Below are positions 44,576-54,271 of a stretch of 64,000 nt of DNA, in pieces. The translations under genes and the position numbers were made by a program. The stretch comes from Nitrososphaeria archaeon (lineage in GTDB: Archaea > Thermoproteota > Nitrososphaeria > Nitrososphaerales > JACAEJ01). The stretch spans positions 62,001-126,000 of the forward strand of contig JARVKB010000004.1 of assembly GCA_029775925.1 (NCBI GenBank). The letters run 5' to 3'. The notes under the pieces were generated by a model. That model was not told the origin of the DNA. It searched no databases and was given only the letters and a program-made list of their open reading frames with translations. The stretch's first letter is position 1. Each line of letters begins with the position of its first letter.

Positions 44576-45477
44576 AAAATCCTGGCTCCTTCTTTATCTA
44601 TAGAACAAACAATCATTCGGTTATTCTTTCCTATAATCTCATGAAATACCTTAACTATTTCTTCTACTTCATTTGTTCTTGCAATAGAGAAGATAGTTTC
44701 ACCCACCATAGCCATACTAAATTTAAAGCCATAATCGTCAATTTTTTTCAAAATTTTCTTCAATTTGTTAGTGTAGATATTTAATGAATCAGAAAATTCC
44801 CGTGATAAAATCATAAAGTTTTCAGGACTCGGTTTTAATATAAAACGATCGACTAATCCTTTACCAGCTTCATTTATAAGATTGCGTAAAGTATTGTTAC
44901 TTAACATGGCTTTAGTATAAATCGGACCAAAACTCAAACATATGATTGAGTAATCATCATTTATAGGAATTCGTTTTACTTCTCCTATTCCTGGTGCTCC
45001 GGGTTTAACCCTTACTTCAAACCCACCATAAGTCTCAGCGATAACAGTGCCTAATCCAGTTTTGAACGCTATCTCCGCTTTATGAGCAATATTGGCAACT
45101 TCAATCTTTGATAGACCCAACCCTAAGGCTTCATTAAGGGCTAAAGACAAACTTAAAGCACTTGCTCCGCTGGTACCAAACCCTGAACCTATGGGTACTT
45201 GCACATCATAATTAACAAAAATATAGTAATTTTCGGAATTCTTAGGCAAAAAAGAGTTTATTATAAATTTTGTAAATTGGTTTGATTTTAGAACTTTGCC
45301 ATTTAAGCTAATTTTTAACTCAGGACTAGATGATTTTTTAATATTCACATAAGTCTTAACTCCTTTGCTTAAGCATATGCCTGCTCCTCTTGATCCTTTT
45401 AATGATGGTTCGAGTTGTTCATCCAAGATCTCAAAAAATCCAGTTATATGAGCTGGAGAGAAGGCTAAAGCTTCCAT
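44572..45477 (-). CDS. Pantoate kinase
   Basis: A 301-residue GHMP-kinase-fold protein with the archaeal pantoate kinase pattern: AFSPAHITGFFEI at the N-terminus, GSRGAGICLSKGV, and the ATP loop VPIGSGFGTSGASALSLSLALN. It phosphorylates pantoate for the following PPS. First gene of the operon; its end overlaps PPS by four bases. Confidence 0.95.
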   Translation of the reverse strand: MEALAFSPAHITGFFEILDEQLEPSLKGSRGAGICLSKGVKTYVNIKKSSSPELKISLNGKVLKSNQFTKFIINSFLPKNSENYYIFVNYDVQVPIGSGFGTSGASALSLSLALNEALGLGLSKIEVANIAHKAEIAFKTGLGTVIAETYGGFEVRVKPGAPGIGEVKRIPINDDYSIICLSFGPIYTKAMLSNNTLRNLINEAGKGLVDRFILKPSPENFMILSREFSDSLNIYTNKLKKILKKIDDYGFKFSMAMVGETIFSIARTNEVEEIVKVFHEIIGKNNRMIVCSIDKEGARIL

Positions 45478-45572
45478 AAAAACGGAGAAACCGGACTCTA
45501 TTATTAAATTAATCTATAGATAGAATAAATATCTTTAAATTACTATTTAGAACATTAAATTAAGTTGGTGCT

Positions 45573-46574
45573 ATGGAACTACGTAAAGTCCAGGAGATGG
45601 GGGGAGGAACCCTTCTTGTGTCATTACCAAAAGAGTGGGTGAAACAAAGCATGGTAAAAAGAGGTAGCATCCTTGCAATCGAAGCGAGAAAAGATGGTGT
45701 TCTTGTTATCTATCCTTTCCAGAAAAAAGAGAAATCGATACTCGAAACCACAATACAATACCCGAAAGAAAAGATAGAGTATCTAATAAACGAGATTACT
45801 GGAGCTTATCTTTTAGGATACGATTTGATCAAGATCCATGGTAAAGAAAGAATAACTTATGATGATAGAGAAAGGATTAAAGAAGTTGTAAGACATTTAA
45901 TAGGCCTTGAAATAGTCGAGGAAGATTCTCAGACGATTTTGATTCAATTCCTACTCGAACCAACAACACTAACTCCTGAGAAGATTATTCGTAGAATGCA
46001 TATAATATCAAGAGGCATGTATAAAGATGCTATAACCTCTTTAATAGAAAACGATGAACGCCTTGTTAGGGTAGTGGCTGAAAGGGATGATGAGGTTGAT
46101 AGGCTTCATTTCCTTTTAGTAAGGCTTATCAGAAGTGCACTATTAGACTTTAAGCTTTTGAATAAAATTGAATTGAACATGATAGATTGCTTAGATTATC
46201 GTATTGTATCAAGTTTACTAGAGACGGTTGGGGATGTTTCTGTTGAAATGGTAAAGACAATGTTAAAATTGCCAAAATTATATTTTGATGATCAGCTTGT
46301 CAGCATACTTAAAGATTCTGGACAGATTCTGGAGAGGATGCAAGATCTCTCAGTAAAGGCTTTTTTGACAAAAAATATGAAGGATGCTAGACAAGTTGTA
46401 GAACTTTTTACTATTTTATCATCAAAATTAAATGGCTATGAAAAAATGTTTTCATGTCAACCTTTAGAAGTTTTTGTGGGATTATCATCAATATTCTCAT
46501 CTATAATTAAGATAGGTCGTTGTCATGTAGATATTGCCGATCTATCTGTAACTATGTACCCTACGGTGCGTTAA
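45573..46574 (+). CDS. AbrB-PhoU domain phosphate-uptake regulator-like protein
   Basis: A 333-residue protein. Residues 1-50 form an AbrB/SpoVT swapped-hairpin DNA-binding domain (MELRKVQEMGGGTLLVSLPKEWVKQSMVKRGS). The rest is two PhoU-like three-helix bundles (RRMHIISRGMYKDAITSLIENDERLVRVVAERDDEVDRLHFLLVRLI). Archaea have several such proteins; they are thought to regulate phosphate transport, but no pst genes are nearby. The divergent start shares a promoter region with pantoate kinase. Confidence 0.9.
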   Translation: MELRKVQEMGGGTLLVSLPKEWVKQSMVKRGSILAIEARKDGVLVIYPFQKKEKSILETTIQYPKEKIEYLINEITGAYLLGYDLIKIHGKERITYDDRERIKEVVRHLIGLEIVEEDSQTILIQFLLEPTTLTPEKIIRRMHIISRGMYKDAITSLIENDERLVRVVAERDDEVDRLHFLLVRLIRSALLDFKLLNKIELNMIDCLDYRIVSSLLETVGDVSVEMVKTMLKLPKLYFDDQLVSILKDSGQILERMQDLSVKAFLTKNMKDARQVVELFTILSSKLNGYEKMFSCQPLEVFVGLSSIFSSIIKIGRCHVDIADLSVTMYPTVR

Positions 46575-46586
46575 TCAAAAATATCA

Positions 46587-48215
46587 TCAAACATGAATTA
46601 TAGATTGAATAACATACTTCCTTTTTAAAGAGGCTTCCACAAAGCCTAGGAACACAGGCTCTGCCCTACCAGGTCTGCTTATGAATTCAGCATGGTATTG
46701 AGTAGCCAAATAGAAAGGATGACTTGGAATCTCCATTATTTCAACCCTTTTACCTCCATCGCTAAAACCTGAAAATACCACGCCGTTTCTTTCAAAGATT
46801 TCCTTATAATTCTGATTAAACTCATATCTGTGCCTGTGCCTTTCCTTTATAACCTTCCTTTGATATAATCTGTAAGCCAAAGTTCCTTCTATCAAATTTA
46901 TTTCGTGACTACCAAGCCTCATCGTTGCGCCTAAATCCTTTATATCTCTCTGCTCAGGCAATAGGTCTACCACAGGGTGGGGGGTATTGGGTTCAAGTTC
47001 AGTTGAATTGGCGTTTTCTAAATTACAAGCATATCTTGCAAAAGATACTAAAGCTAATTGAAAACCAAAACATAATCCTAAATATGGTATTCCTTTTTCT
47101 CTACAGTAGTTTGCCACCATTATCTTTCCTTCACTTCCCCTCTTCCCAAAACCTCCTGGTACAAGTATGCCATGATACTTCTCCAATTCATTATAAGATT
47201 CTCCCTGATTTTCAAAACATTCGGCCTCCACCCATCCAACTTTTACCTTCAAGCCAAGCTGAGCTCCAGCATGGGCCAATGCATGATTTACGCTAACGTA
47301 ACTGTCCATGAGGGTTGTGTACTTGCCTACTATGGCTATTCGAACTTCTTCCTTATTTTTGATAAAAGATTCTGATATTTCCTTCCAGTCGCCCCATTGA
47401 ATCTCCCTATTGCTTAATTGAAGCTTCTCACATATAGTCGATACTATTCCTTCAGAAGCAAGGTTCTCGGGTACGCTGTATATAGATTCAACGTCAGGGT
47501 TAGAAATTACGCTACTTAAGTCTACGCTGGTGAAAAGGGCTATCTTACTCTTAACTTCTTTCGTTAAAGGTTTTTCACTTCTAGCCACAATTATATCAGG
47601 TTGGATGCCTATTCTTCTCAACTCTTGTACGCTATGTTGAGTAGGCTTAGTCTTTTGCTCGCCGACAACGTCCAAAGCTGGAACCAAAGTCACATGAACG
47701 AACAAAGTGTTAGAAGAACCTTCTTCAAGCCTCATCTGCCTTAAAGCCTCTAAGAAAGGTAAACTCTCTATATCGCCAACAGTTCCCCCACACTCAACAA
47801 CAACACAGTCAGAATTATCTATTTCAGCCACAAGCCTTATACGCCTTTTTATCTCGTTCGTTAAATGGGGAATTATCTGGACACATTGTCCAAGATATTT
47901 TCCCTTTCTTTCATCATTTATTACTTTTAAATAAATTTGGCCACTTGTAATGTTATGATAACGGGTTAAAGGCTTATCAAGAAACCTTTCATAATGGCCT
48001 AGATCCATATCACACTCCGAGCCATCATCACACACGAATACTTCTCCATGAGCTATAGGATTCAGCGTGCCTGCATCAACATTTAAGTATGGATCGATCT
48101 TCGCAGCAGACACTCTTAACCCTATCATAGTGAGGAGCTTTGCTATAGAAGCAGCTACGATACCTTTACCTAATCCTGACATTACACCTCCGGTAACAAA
48201 GATCCATTTTGGCAT
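46587..48215 (-). CDS. pyrG: CTP synthase PyrG
   Basis: A 542-residue CTP synthase of standard length. The synthetase domain begins KWIFVTGGVMSGLGKGIVAASIAKLL; the glutaminase domain has PGGFGKRG, the nucleophile cysteine in LGLCFGFQLA, and the catalytic HPFYLATQYHAEFISRPGRAEPVF. It aminates UTP to CTP. Its stop faces the phoU-like stop with a 12-base gap. Confidence 0.97.
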   Translation of the reverse strand: MPKWIFVTGGVMSGLGKGIVAASIAKLLTMIGLRVSAAKIDPYLNVDAGTLNPIAHGEVFVCDDGSECDMDLGHYERFLDKPLTRYHNITSGQIYLKVINDERKGKYLGQCVQIIPHLTNEIKRRIRLVAEIDNSDCVVVECGGTVGDIESLPFLEALRQMRLEEGSSNTLFVHVTLVPALDVVGEQKTKPTQHSVQELRRIGIQPDIIVARSEKPLTKEVKSKIALFTSVDLSSVISNPDVESIYSVPENLASEGIVSTICEKLQLSNREIQWGDWKEISESFIKNKEEVRIAIVGKYTTLMDSYVSVNHALAHAGAQLGLKVKVGWVEAECFENQGESYNELEKYHGILVPGGFGKRGSEGKIMVANYCREKGIPYLGLCFGFQLALVSFARYACNLENANSTELEPNTPHPVVDLLPEQRDIKDLGATMRLGSHEINLIEGTLAYRLYQRKVIKERHRHRYEFNQNYKEIFERNGVVFSGFSDGGKRVEIMEIPSHPFYLATQYHAEFISRPGRAEPVFLGFVEASLKRKYVIQSIIHV

Positions 48216-48313
48216 ATTTTACTAGGTCATTGCTCCTAAAATAAGGCTTACTATAAGAGTTAATTAAAAAGTATCAAAAAATTAGGTGGGTATTAATTGA
48301 TTTTAAGTTTGGG

Positions 48314-48559
48314 CTATTCTGGGAATTCTTTTTTAAGGAATTCTTCATTTAAACATTGGGTTAATTGTTCCAACTCTTCTATGTAAAGTGGGACGCTATC
48401 TGGAGGATATAATCTTCTATCTGAGCCACGAATTATTCTGTAGATTAGATGTATTTTCTCTCTATCCCACCCTGCACCTATTTTTTCGATTCTAACTTTT
48501 AAGCTATCGCCTATTTTGCTTTTGAGTTCATATTCTTTCATACGTACCGGTATTCCCAT
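48314..48559 (-). CDS. Small protein coupled to the UroD-type methyltransferase
   Basis: An 81-residue protein of no recognised family. It is charged and strand-rich (MKEYELKSKIGDSLKVRIEKIGAGWDREKIHLIYRIIRGSDRRLYPPDSVPLYIEELEQL). A full AAGGAGGTG ribosome site overlaps the stop codon of the upstream methyltransferase, showing that it is a real, well-translated gene in the same operon. It may be an accessory subunit or a regulator of methyl transfer; this is inferred from position only. Confidence 0.75.
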   Translation of the reverse strand: MGIPVRMKEYELKSKIGDSLKVRIEKIGAGWDREKIHLIYRIIRGSDRRLYPPDSVPLYIEELEQLTQCLNEEFLKKEFPE

Positions 48560-48566
48560 CTTAATA

Positions 48567-48575
48567 CACCTCCTT
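48567..48575 (-). promoter_or_regulatory. Strong Shine-Dalgarno site for the 81-residue gene
   Basis: AAGGAGGTG on the minus strand, seven bases before the ATG at 48559 and overlapping the TAA of the methyltransferase gene. It is one of the best matches to the archaeal 16S rRNA tail in this window and fixes the start of the small gene. Confidence 0.8.
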
Positions 48576-49732
48576 TATGCTCCTCTCAGCTCCTTTGGGA
48601 GCCATTTTTCAACTCCTTCCTCATGCCATGGTGGCGGAGTCCCAAATTCTATAACGGCTTCCACAAAAGCCTTTATATGCCTAGTTGGAGTCTCTAACCA
48701 AATATCACAACCAGCCATAGGCATATCACAACCTGCATCTATAACTCTCTTCACTCTATCCCTGATCTTTTCTATTGGACCTTCATGTAAGACTTTAAAA
48801 GCACTTAAGTTTCCACCTATAGGGTACCATGGCCCCATTACCTTATTAGCTATCCTTCTTACTTCGATCATAGGTGTTGCTTCTTCAACTGTAAAGGCGT
48901 CGGCACCGCATGCAATGAGATTACTTACATTCTCAACACTTGGAGACCAACACTCACCACAAGTATGAAGGATTACGTGCCCATGCGTCTTGATTTTTTC
49001 TATAGATTTCTTTAGATATGGCATAACAAACTCACGGAAAGTCTTTGGATGGATATTGGCAAGGGAGGAGGCTTCTTCCCTTATAGTAAGTACATCTGCA
49101 CCTGAATCTAGATATGCACAAGCAACTTCATCGAAAAGTGGTGCAAGCGTTGCCATAAATCTGTGAGCTTCCTCTGGCTCACTTCTCATATATTTGTACC
49201 ATGTAGAGGTGTCAACTATATATCCACCTATAGCCTGGAAAGGATAGTCTATGTTAGCAACTATTGGAACTTTTCCATAATATCTTTCCTTTAATATTTG
49301 GAGAGCTTTACAAACAACAGGAACCCTGCCTCTTTGCCTCATTTCTTCAGCTTTTCTTGGGATGTCAAGTTGATCTACTTTTTTAACCCAATACTCCTTA
49401 ACAGAAGGCCATTTTATCTTTCCCTCGAAAAATTCAAGCGTAATGCCTAAGGCTTCTGCTTCAAGAGTTAGTTCAAAAGGAACTTCGACGTTTTCTAAAC
49501 CAGCAAGCTCATGAAGTGCCGCACCTAATTTGGCCATTTTTACTGGATCTTTATGAGCATCTGGCCAGTAAGCATCAAATATTTCCATACCATCTATTGT
49601 GTAGGTAGTTATAATGTTCGTAGCGGGGAGTCGATCAATTTTTTCTTTATGCCAATCAAGGATTGTTATCATTCTTTCATAAGGAGACATGGAGTCTTCA
49701 GGTCTTGTTTTATATTTATTATATGTTTGCAT
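48575..49732 (-). CDS. UroD-family corrinoid methyltransferase 1 (zinc site complete)
   Basis: A 385-residue TIM-barrel protein of the uroporphyrinogen-decarboxylase superfamily, in the branch of cobamide-dependent methyltransferases (MtaA/MtbA/CmuA/MtoB). The zinc motif His-x-Cys is present in [10 protein letters not shown] (about residue 257) and the third ligand in [18 protein letters not shown]. In characterised relatives this zinc activates a thiol or another methyl acceptor. It is clearly paralogous to the gene at 54272-55330; both end in EFGTPPPW. It is divergent from thiDN, and the small gene above follows it. Confidence 0.88.
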   Translation of the reverse strand: MQTYNKYKTRPEDSMSPYERMITILDWHKEKIDRLPATNIITTYTIDGMEIFDAYWPDAHKDPVKMAKLGAALHELAGLENVEVPFELTLEAEALGITLEFFEGKIKWPSVKEYWVKKVDQLDIPRKAEEMRQRGRVPVVCKALQILKERYYGKVPIVANIDYPFQAIGGYIVDTSTWYKYMRSEPEEAHRFMATLAPLFDEVACAYLDSGADVLTIREEASSLANIHPKTFREFVMPYLKKSIEKIKTHGHVILHTCGECWSPSVENVSNLIACGADAFTVEEATPMIEVRRIANKVMGPWYPIGGNLSAFKVLHEGPIEKIRDRVKRVIDAGCDMPMAGCDIWLETPTRHIKAFVEAVIEFGTPPPWHEEGVEKWLPKELRGA

Positions 49733-49861
49733 AAATAGCTTAAAAAATGATGTATTAAAAAATATTTCGGTTTTATAGCAAAACTACAAAAAGTTTCTTT
49801 TTGACTTTTTGAATCATTTAATATAAAACATTTTATTAATAGTTGAATAGTAATGATTTGA

Positions 49862-51217
49862 ATGATACCGACAGTTTTGAGCATAGCAGGTTCAGATCCT
49901 GACGGAGGGGCAGGAATACAAGTCGATCTTAAGACCTTCTCAGCCTTAGGTGTATATGGTATGACGGTAATAACATCTGTAACTGCACAAAATACCATGG
50001 AACTTAAAGGAATTCACGATGTGCCAGCAGATATGATAAAAGCCCAAATAGAGGTTTTGGTTAATGATATAAAAATAAATGCAGTCAAGACCGGCATGCT
50101 TCGTACAAAAGAGATAATAGAAGTCGTGGCGGGAGAGATAGAAAAACAAAAATTTCCATTGGTAGTGGATCCTGTAATGGTCACAAAGAGTGGAGCAGCC
50201 CTTATTGAGGAAGATGCGAAGAATGCTTTAATAGATAATCTTTTTCCACTAGCAAAGATAGTGACTCCGAATTCCTTTGAAGCAGAAACTATATCAGGGA
50301 TAAGAATAAAGACCATTGATGATGCAAAACATGCTGCTAAGAAAATAGCAGAGTATGGAAGTAAGGCAGTTTTGATAAAAGGTGGGCATGCTTTTTCTGA
50401 AAAAGAAGCTTTAGACCTTCTTTATCTTGATGATGAGTTTAAATTTTTCAAATCAGAAAGAATTAACACAAGGACAACACATGGCGTTGGCTGCAGCTTT
50501 TCTTCAGCTATAGCAGCAGAATTGGCAAAAGGGAGAAGCATAGAGAACGCTGTAAGAAATGCGAAGAATTTCATAAAAAAAGCAATAAGATTTGGATTTA
50601 ACATTGGTTGTGGTTTTGGGCCTGTAAATCCTATGGCTCATCTTTACAATAAAGCAGAGAGATATAACGTTATAAAGAATTTAAAAAAGGCGGTAAGTAT
50701 GCTAGAAGATCACAAAGAATTCTCAGCGTTGATTCCTGAAACCCAGACCAATATTGCTATGGCTTTGCCCTTTGCTGATAGCATTATGGACGTGGCAGCC
50801 ATACCTGGGCGCATAGTAAGGATAGGGAAAAGTGTTAAAGCCTCTTCTTACCCAGAATTTGGCGCGTCTTCACATTTAGCTAAAACTGTGCTAACAGCTA
50901 ACAAATATGACAGTTCTATAAGGGCAGGTCTAAATATAAAGTACTCAGAAAAGATCTTAAAAGCCTGTAAAAAGTTGGGATGGGTAGTCTCCTTTTATGA
51001 CAGAAGAAAAGAACCAGCTAAAATCAAAAAGACCGAAGGGATGAGCATAAGCTGGGGGACTGAACAAGCTATAAAGAAAGCAGGCAAGGTGCCAGACGTG
51101 ATCTATCACAAGGGCGACTGGGGCAAGGAGCCCATGATTACTTTGCTTGGGGAGAACGCTATAGAGGTTGCTAATATGGCTATTGAATTAACTAAAATAA
51201 TAAATATCGTACCCTAA
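49862..51217 (+). CDS. thiDN: Fused hydroxymethylpyrimidine kinase (ThiD) and thiamine-phosphate synthase (ThiN)
   Basis: A 451-residue two-domain thiamine enzyme. Residues 1-260 are ThiD ([71 protein letters not shown]). Residues about 275-451 are ThiN ([71 protein letters not shown]), which joins the pyrimidine and thiazole halves in archaea that lack ThiE. It is embedded in the corrinoid cluster without obvious relation; no TPP riboswitch was seen upstream. Confidence 0.95.
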   Translation: MIPTVLSIAGSDPDGGAGIQVDLKTFSALGVYGMTVITSVTAQNTMELKGIHDVPADMIKAQIEVLVNDIKINAVKTGMLRTKEIIEVVAGEIEKQKFPLVVDPVMVTKSGAALIEEDAKNALIDNLFPLAKIVTPNSFEAETISGIRIKTIDDAKHAAKKIAEYGSKAVLIKGGHAFSEKEALDLLYLDDEFKFFKSERINTRTTHGVGCSFSSAIAAELAKGRSIENAVRNAKNFIKKAIRFGFNIGCGFGPVNPMAHLYNKAERYNVIKNLKKAVSMLEDHKEFSALIPETQTNIAMALPFADSIMDVAAIPGRIVRIGKSVKASSYPEFGASSHLAKTVLTANKYDSSIRAGLNIKYSEKILKACKKLGWVVSFYDRRKEPAKIKKTEGMSISWGTEQAIKKAGKVPDVIYHKGDWGKEPMITLLGENAIEVANMAIELTKIINIVP

Positions 51218-51228
51218 TAATAGGGTAC
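51209..51228. terminator. Hairpin between convergent thiDN and RACo-like genes
   Basis: GTACCCTA-ATAA-TAGGGTAC forms an eight-base-pair perfect stem with a four-base loop spanning the thiDN stop codon. It lies in the 29-base gap between two convergent genes, so it could end or block transcripts from both sides. There is no long T run on the plus strand. Confidence 0.5.
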
Positions 51229-51246
51229 ATTTAGTGATATTGCTGA

Positions 51247-53217
51247 CTATTCTGGATATATCCACTTATTATTCTCATCTATACGACCGAGTCTGTAAAG
51301 CAATTCTCTTGTAAGAGGATATCTGTTCAAGTCTTGGTATGGTATGAACTGAGACCTTGCATATTCGTTCTGGAAGTCTTTATCTACTGCTAGTTCATAA
51401 TACACTACTCTCCTAGAAATCTCTTCCGCGTATTCTCTCATGTCTGTAGATATTAATGCCATCCTAGCGCCTGTTCCTGCGGCATTGCCTACGAATACAT
51501 ACTTTTCTGTTGGTAACTCTGGATACATACCTATGGTCCTAGCGTTCTCAGGATCGATGTAGTTTCCAAATGCGCCAGCCAACCAGAATTTACTGATATC
51601 TTTTTCAGTCAAGCCTCTGTATCTTAACATGAGTTCAGCACCTGTATGCATAGCAGCCTTTGCTTTCTGTAACTCTCTTAAGTCTCCTTGTGTGACAACG
51701 ATATCAATGCCGCTGCCGCTTTCTTTAGCCCAAGCTATTACATATTCCCACATTCCTTCTTTAGATTTCCTTAATCTCTCGGTTTGTTTTGCCATCTTCT
51801 CTACAAATTTGCCTTTGTTGTCTATTATTCCAGCCTTTAAGAGCTCCGCAGGTATATCTATAAGTGCAGACCCACATATTCCTACAGCGGGCGCATCTTC
51901 TATCGTTCTATAATTCAATTCTAGGCTTGATGGGTCTATAGTTACCTTCTCTATGGCACCTGTTGAAGCTCTCATGCCATACTTTATCTCCATCCCTTCA
52001 AAAGCTGGACCAGAAGCACAAGAGTCGCATGTTACTAATTCTCTATTCCCAACAGCGATCTCAGTATTTGTTCCTATGTCAAGATCCATAGTAATCTCAT
52101 CTCTTTCTAACATTCGAGTTGCCATGATGACAGCTAGCTGATCTGCGCCCACAAACCCTCCAAATACTGGAAGGTAGTAGGCTTGTGAGTAAGGATGACC
52201 TTTTAATCCTAACTTCGCTGTTGGGACGTAGATTCCACGCCTTACAACTGGCGGGTATGGGGAGTAGGCCACGTGCTTTGGCCAGAACTTGAGAAAGAAC
52301 ATCTGCATCGCAACGTTGCCAACGAAAGTCATCTCATAGATTTCGTTATGTTTAACACCTGCTTTCTCACAACACTCGTCTATGATCTCATTTATTCCTC
52401 CAACAACCGCTCTTTGAAGTTTATCTTGGGCTTCTTCGCCACCGAACAGTACATAAGATATTCTAGATAAGACATCCTCGCCCATCGGGATTTGAGGATT
52501 CATTCTTGAACCTATCGCAACTACCTTCCCTTGATTCAAATCCATTAGGAAACCCGCAAGTTTTGTGCTACCTATATCACAAGCGAATCCAAAGCACCTA
52601 TCAGTTGTATTTCCAGGTTCTATTGCCATTACTTTATCGTTCCATACTACTGCGGTTACTTCCCAATTGGCTTCTCTTAGCTTTATTGGTAGATAATCCT
52701 TAACTATAACATCATAGTCTATCCTTAATTTGTTCTTATCAAGCCCATATTGGTCAGCTAAAGCATCCAAAACCCTCTCTTCGTCAGCTCTCATATCATG
52801 TAAGGTTGGTACGGGTAACTTCAAGAAGTACTTCCTGACCATAGGTTTTGGTGTTACAGGTACTTCGAGTCCTTCTGTCTGTAGTCTTTGTTTTCCTACT
52901 CTGCTTATCTCAGGAACGTAGACTTTTACTGGTCGATCTTTTATCTTCACTAAGCATGCTAGTCTATAATGCTGATCTATCATGTCTTTTGTCAAATGTT
53001 TTGTTTCAGCAGGCTTAATGGGGCCTAACGATTCATAACCTTCATCGATTCTGACTTTGCACTTGCCACAAGTCCCTTTTCCCCCACAAACTGTGGATAT
53101 ATCAACACCTAACTTCTCAGCAGCATGCATCAATGTGGTCCCTGGTGGGAAAAAGTCTCGTCTCCCGTGAGGGAAGAAAATAACTTCATATTTATTTTCC
53201 GAAGACATAGCGATCAA
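51247..53217 (-). CDS. Reductive activator of corrinoid proteins (RACo/MtoD-like, ASKHA domain)
   Basis: A 656-residue protein. The N-terminus (about 10-95) is a plant-type [2Fe-2S] ferredoxin domain with Cys44, Cys50, Cys53 (CGGKGTCGKC) and a fourth Cys in RLACLVKI. After a linker (about 100-215) comes a large ASKHA ATPase-like region (FACDIGSTKLAGFLMD, LDIGTNTEIAVGN, GICGSALIDIPAELL, WLAGAFGNYIDPENARTIG). Such proteins use ATP binding to drive one-electron reduction of inactivated Co(II) corrinoid to Co(I). A corrinoid protein gene lies just upstream on the same strand. Confidence 0.93.
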   Translation of the reverse strand: MIAMSSENKYEVIFFPHGRRDFFPPGTTLMHAAEKLGVDISTVCGGKGTCGKCKVRIDEGYESLGPIKPAETKHLTKDMIDQHYRLACLVKIKDRPVKVYVPEISRVGKQRLQTEGLEVPVTPKPMVRKYFLKLPVPTLHDMRADEERVLDALADQYGLDKNKLRIDYDVIVKDYLPIKLREANWEVTAVVWNDKVMAIEPGNTTDRCFGFACDIGSTKLAGFLMDLNQGKVVAIGSRMNPQIPMGEDVLSRISYVLFGGEEAQDKLQRAVVGGINEIIDECCEKAGVKHNEIYEMTFVGNVAMQMFFLKFWPKHVAYSPYPPVVRRGIYVPTAKLGLKGHPYSQAYYLPVFGGFVGADQLAVIMATRMLERDEITMDLDIGTNTEIAVGNRELVTCDSCASGPAFEGMEIKYGMRASTGAIEKVTIDPSSLELNYRTIEDAPAVGICGSALIDIPAELLKAGIIDNKGKFVEKMAKQTERLRKSKEGMWEYVIAWAKESGSGIDIVVTQGDLRELQKAKAAMHTGAELMLRYRGLTEKDISKFWLAGAFGNYIDPENARTIGMYPELPTEKYVFVGNAAGTGARMALISTDMREYAEEISRRVVYYELAVDKDFQNEYARSQFIPYQDLNRYPLTRELLYRLGRIDENNKWIYPE

Positions 53218-53422
53218 AAAAGCCTTAATACTTACATTAAATAAAGGTTTCGCTGATTAAGCAATTTAAACTTTCAAATTCATTTTCTTTAGTACCAACT
53301 AAATCAGGTTACAAATGAAAAATATGAGTAAAAATTGATAATCAAAAGGTTTTTGATATGTGTAGTCTACTCTTTTGAAGGGGTTTTTATTATAGGAGCT
53401 AATTACAAGGTAATATAATAAA

Positions 53423-53444
53423 AAGTAGGTTTTTGGACCTACTT
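53423..53444 (-). terminator. Terminator-like hairpin after the corrinoid protein gene
   Basis: AAGTAGGT-TTTTGG-ACCTACTT (written on the plus strand) gives an eight-base-pair stem. Read on the minus strand it includes the TAG stop of the corrinoid gene and is followed by TTTATTATATT. The stem plus T-rich tail is a plausible end for the abundant corrinoid protein mRNA and would set it apart from the RACo-like gene 222 bases downstream. Confidence 0.55.
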
Positions 53445-54143
53445 CTTTTCTTCGGCCTTTCTCATAGCCTCGACTGCTTTCATGACTGTGTCGATTAGTT
53501 GCTTTACTTTGTCAACGGCTTCTACTGCATCTTTTCCGTAAGCATCTGCACCTATTCTGCCCCTGAATTCATCAGTGACAGTACCACCACCAATGATAGT
53601 CTTAGTCTTATCCTTAAGCCCTTCTTTTCTTAACTCTTCTTCTACAGCCTTCATTGAAAGAAGTGTGGGTGACATCATGGTGGACAATGCGACTACATGG
53701 GCTTCTGTTTCCTTGGCTTTACTAACGAAATCTTTTGTTGGGACATCTCTACCCATATCATAGACCTCATAACCAGCTGCGGTGAGCATAGCCTTTACGA
53801 TATTCTTGCCTATGTCATGTATGTCCCCTTCCACTACTCCTATGACTATTTTTCCTGCAGCACCTCTCTCGGTCTTTGGCAGAAGTGGTAATAAAACATT
53901 AAGACCAGCGTACATAGCATCAGCAGATAATAGAACTTCTGGTAAGAAGTATTCCTTGCACTCATATTTCTCTCCTACTATCTTCATTCCTGCTGCCAAA
54001 CCATCGACAATTCCTATATAGGCTTGCTCTTTTCCTGCTTTGACTAATTCTGCCCATTCTTGCGCTGCTTTCGTTACTGCAGCCTCATCACCAACAACAA
54101 CACCATCAGCCATTCTTTTTAGAATATCTTCTCTTTGGCTCAT
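53439..54143 (-). CDS. Corrinoid (cobalamin-binding) methyl-carrier protein
   Basis: A 234-residue MtaC/MtbC/MttC-type protein. Residues about 1-90 are the four-helix cap (LKRMADGVVVGDEAAVTKAAQEWAE ... YFLPEVLLSADAMYAGLNVL). Residues about 100-215 are the B12-binding Rossmann domain with the base-off/His-on ligand in GDIHDIGKNIV, ALSTMMSP, and the GGG of IIGGGTVTDEF. It carries the methyl group between a substrate methyltransferase and the acceptor methyltransferase. A lysine/glutamate tail (MRKAEEKK) ends it. It is divergent from methyltransferase 2. Confidence 0.96.
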   Translation of the reverse strand: MSQREDILKRMADGVVVGDEAAVTKAAQEWAELVKAGKEQAYIGIVDGLAAGMKIVGEKYECKEYFLPEVLLSADAMYAGLNVLLPLLPKTERGAAGKIVIGVVEGDIHDIGKNIVKAMLTAAGYEVYDMGRDVPTKDFVSKAKETEAHVVALSTMMSPTLLSMKAVEEELRKEGLKDKTKTIIGGGTVTDEFRGRIGADAYGKDAVEAVDKVKQLIDTVMKAVEAMRKAEEKK

Positions 54144-54271
54144 ATCTTTAGGTTTAGAGAAATTGGTATATTAGGTTTGCTATAACTGTGTTTTTAAAAT
54201 TTCAATTATAGATAAAAACATGAATTAAAAGACCATTATCTTAATATAGGTCATTTTAATAGCGCCTTACG

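Noticed and set aside
46925-47296. 123-residue plus-strand ORF
   Set aside because: Antisense to PyrG, which is full length and conserved; no sign of independent translation.
49733-49861. Possible TPP riboswitch before thiDN
   Set aside because: The 129-base spacer lacks the conserved CTGAGA and related thi-box elements.
53218-53422. Possible cobalamin riboswitch or regulatory RNA upstream of the RACo-like gene
   Set aside because: No B12-box-like sequence or multi-stem structure could be seen; the spacer is simple AT-rich sequence.
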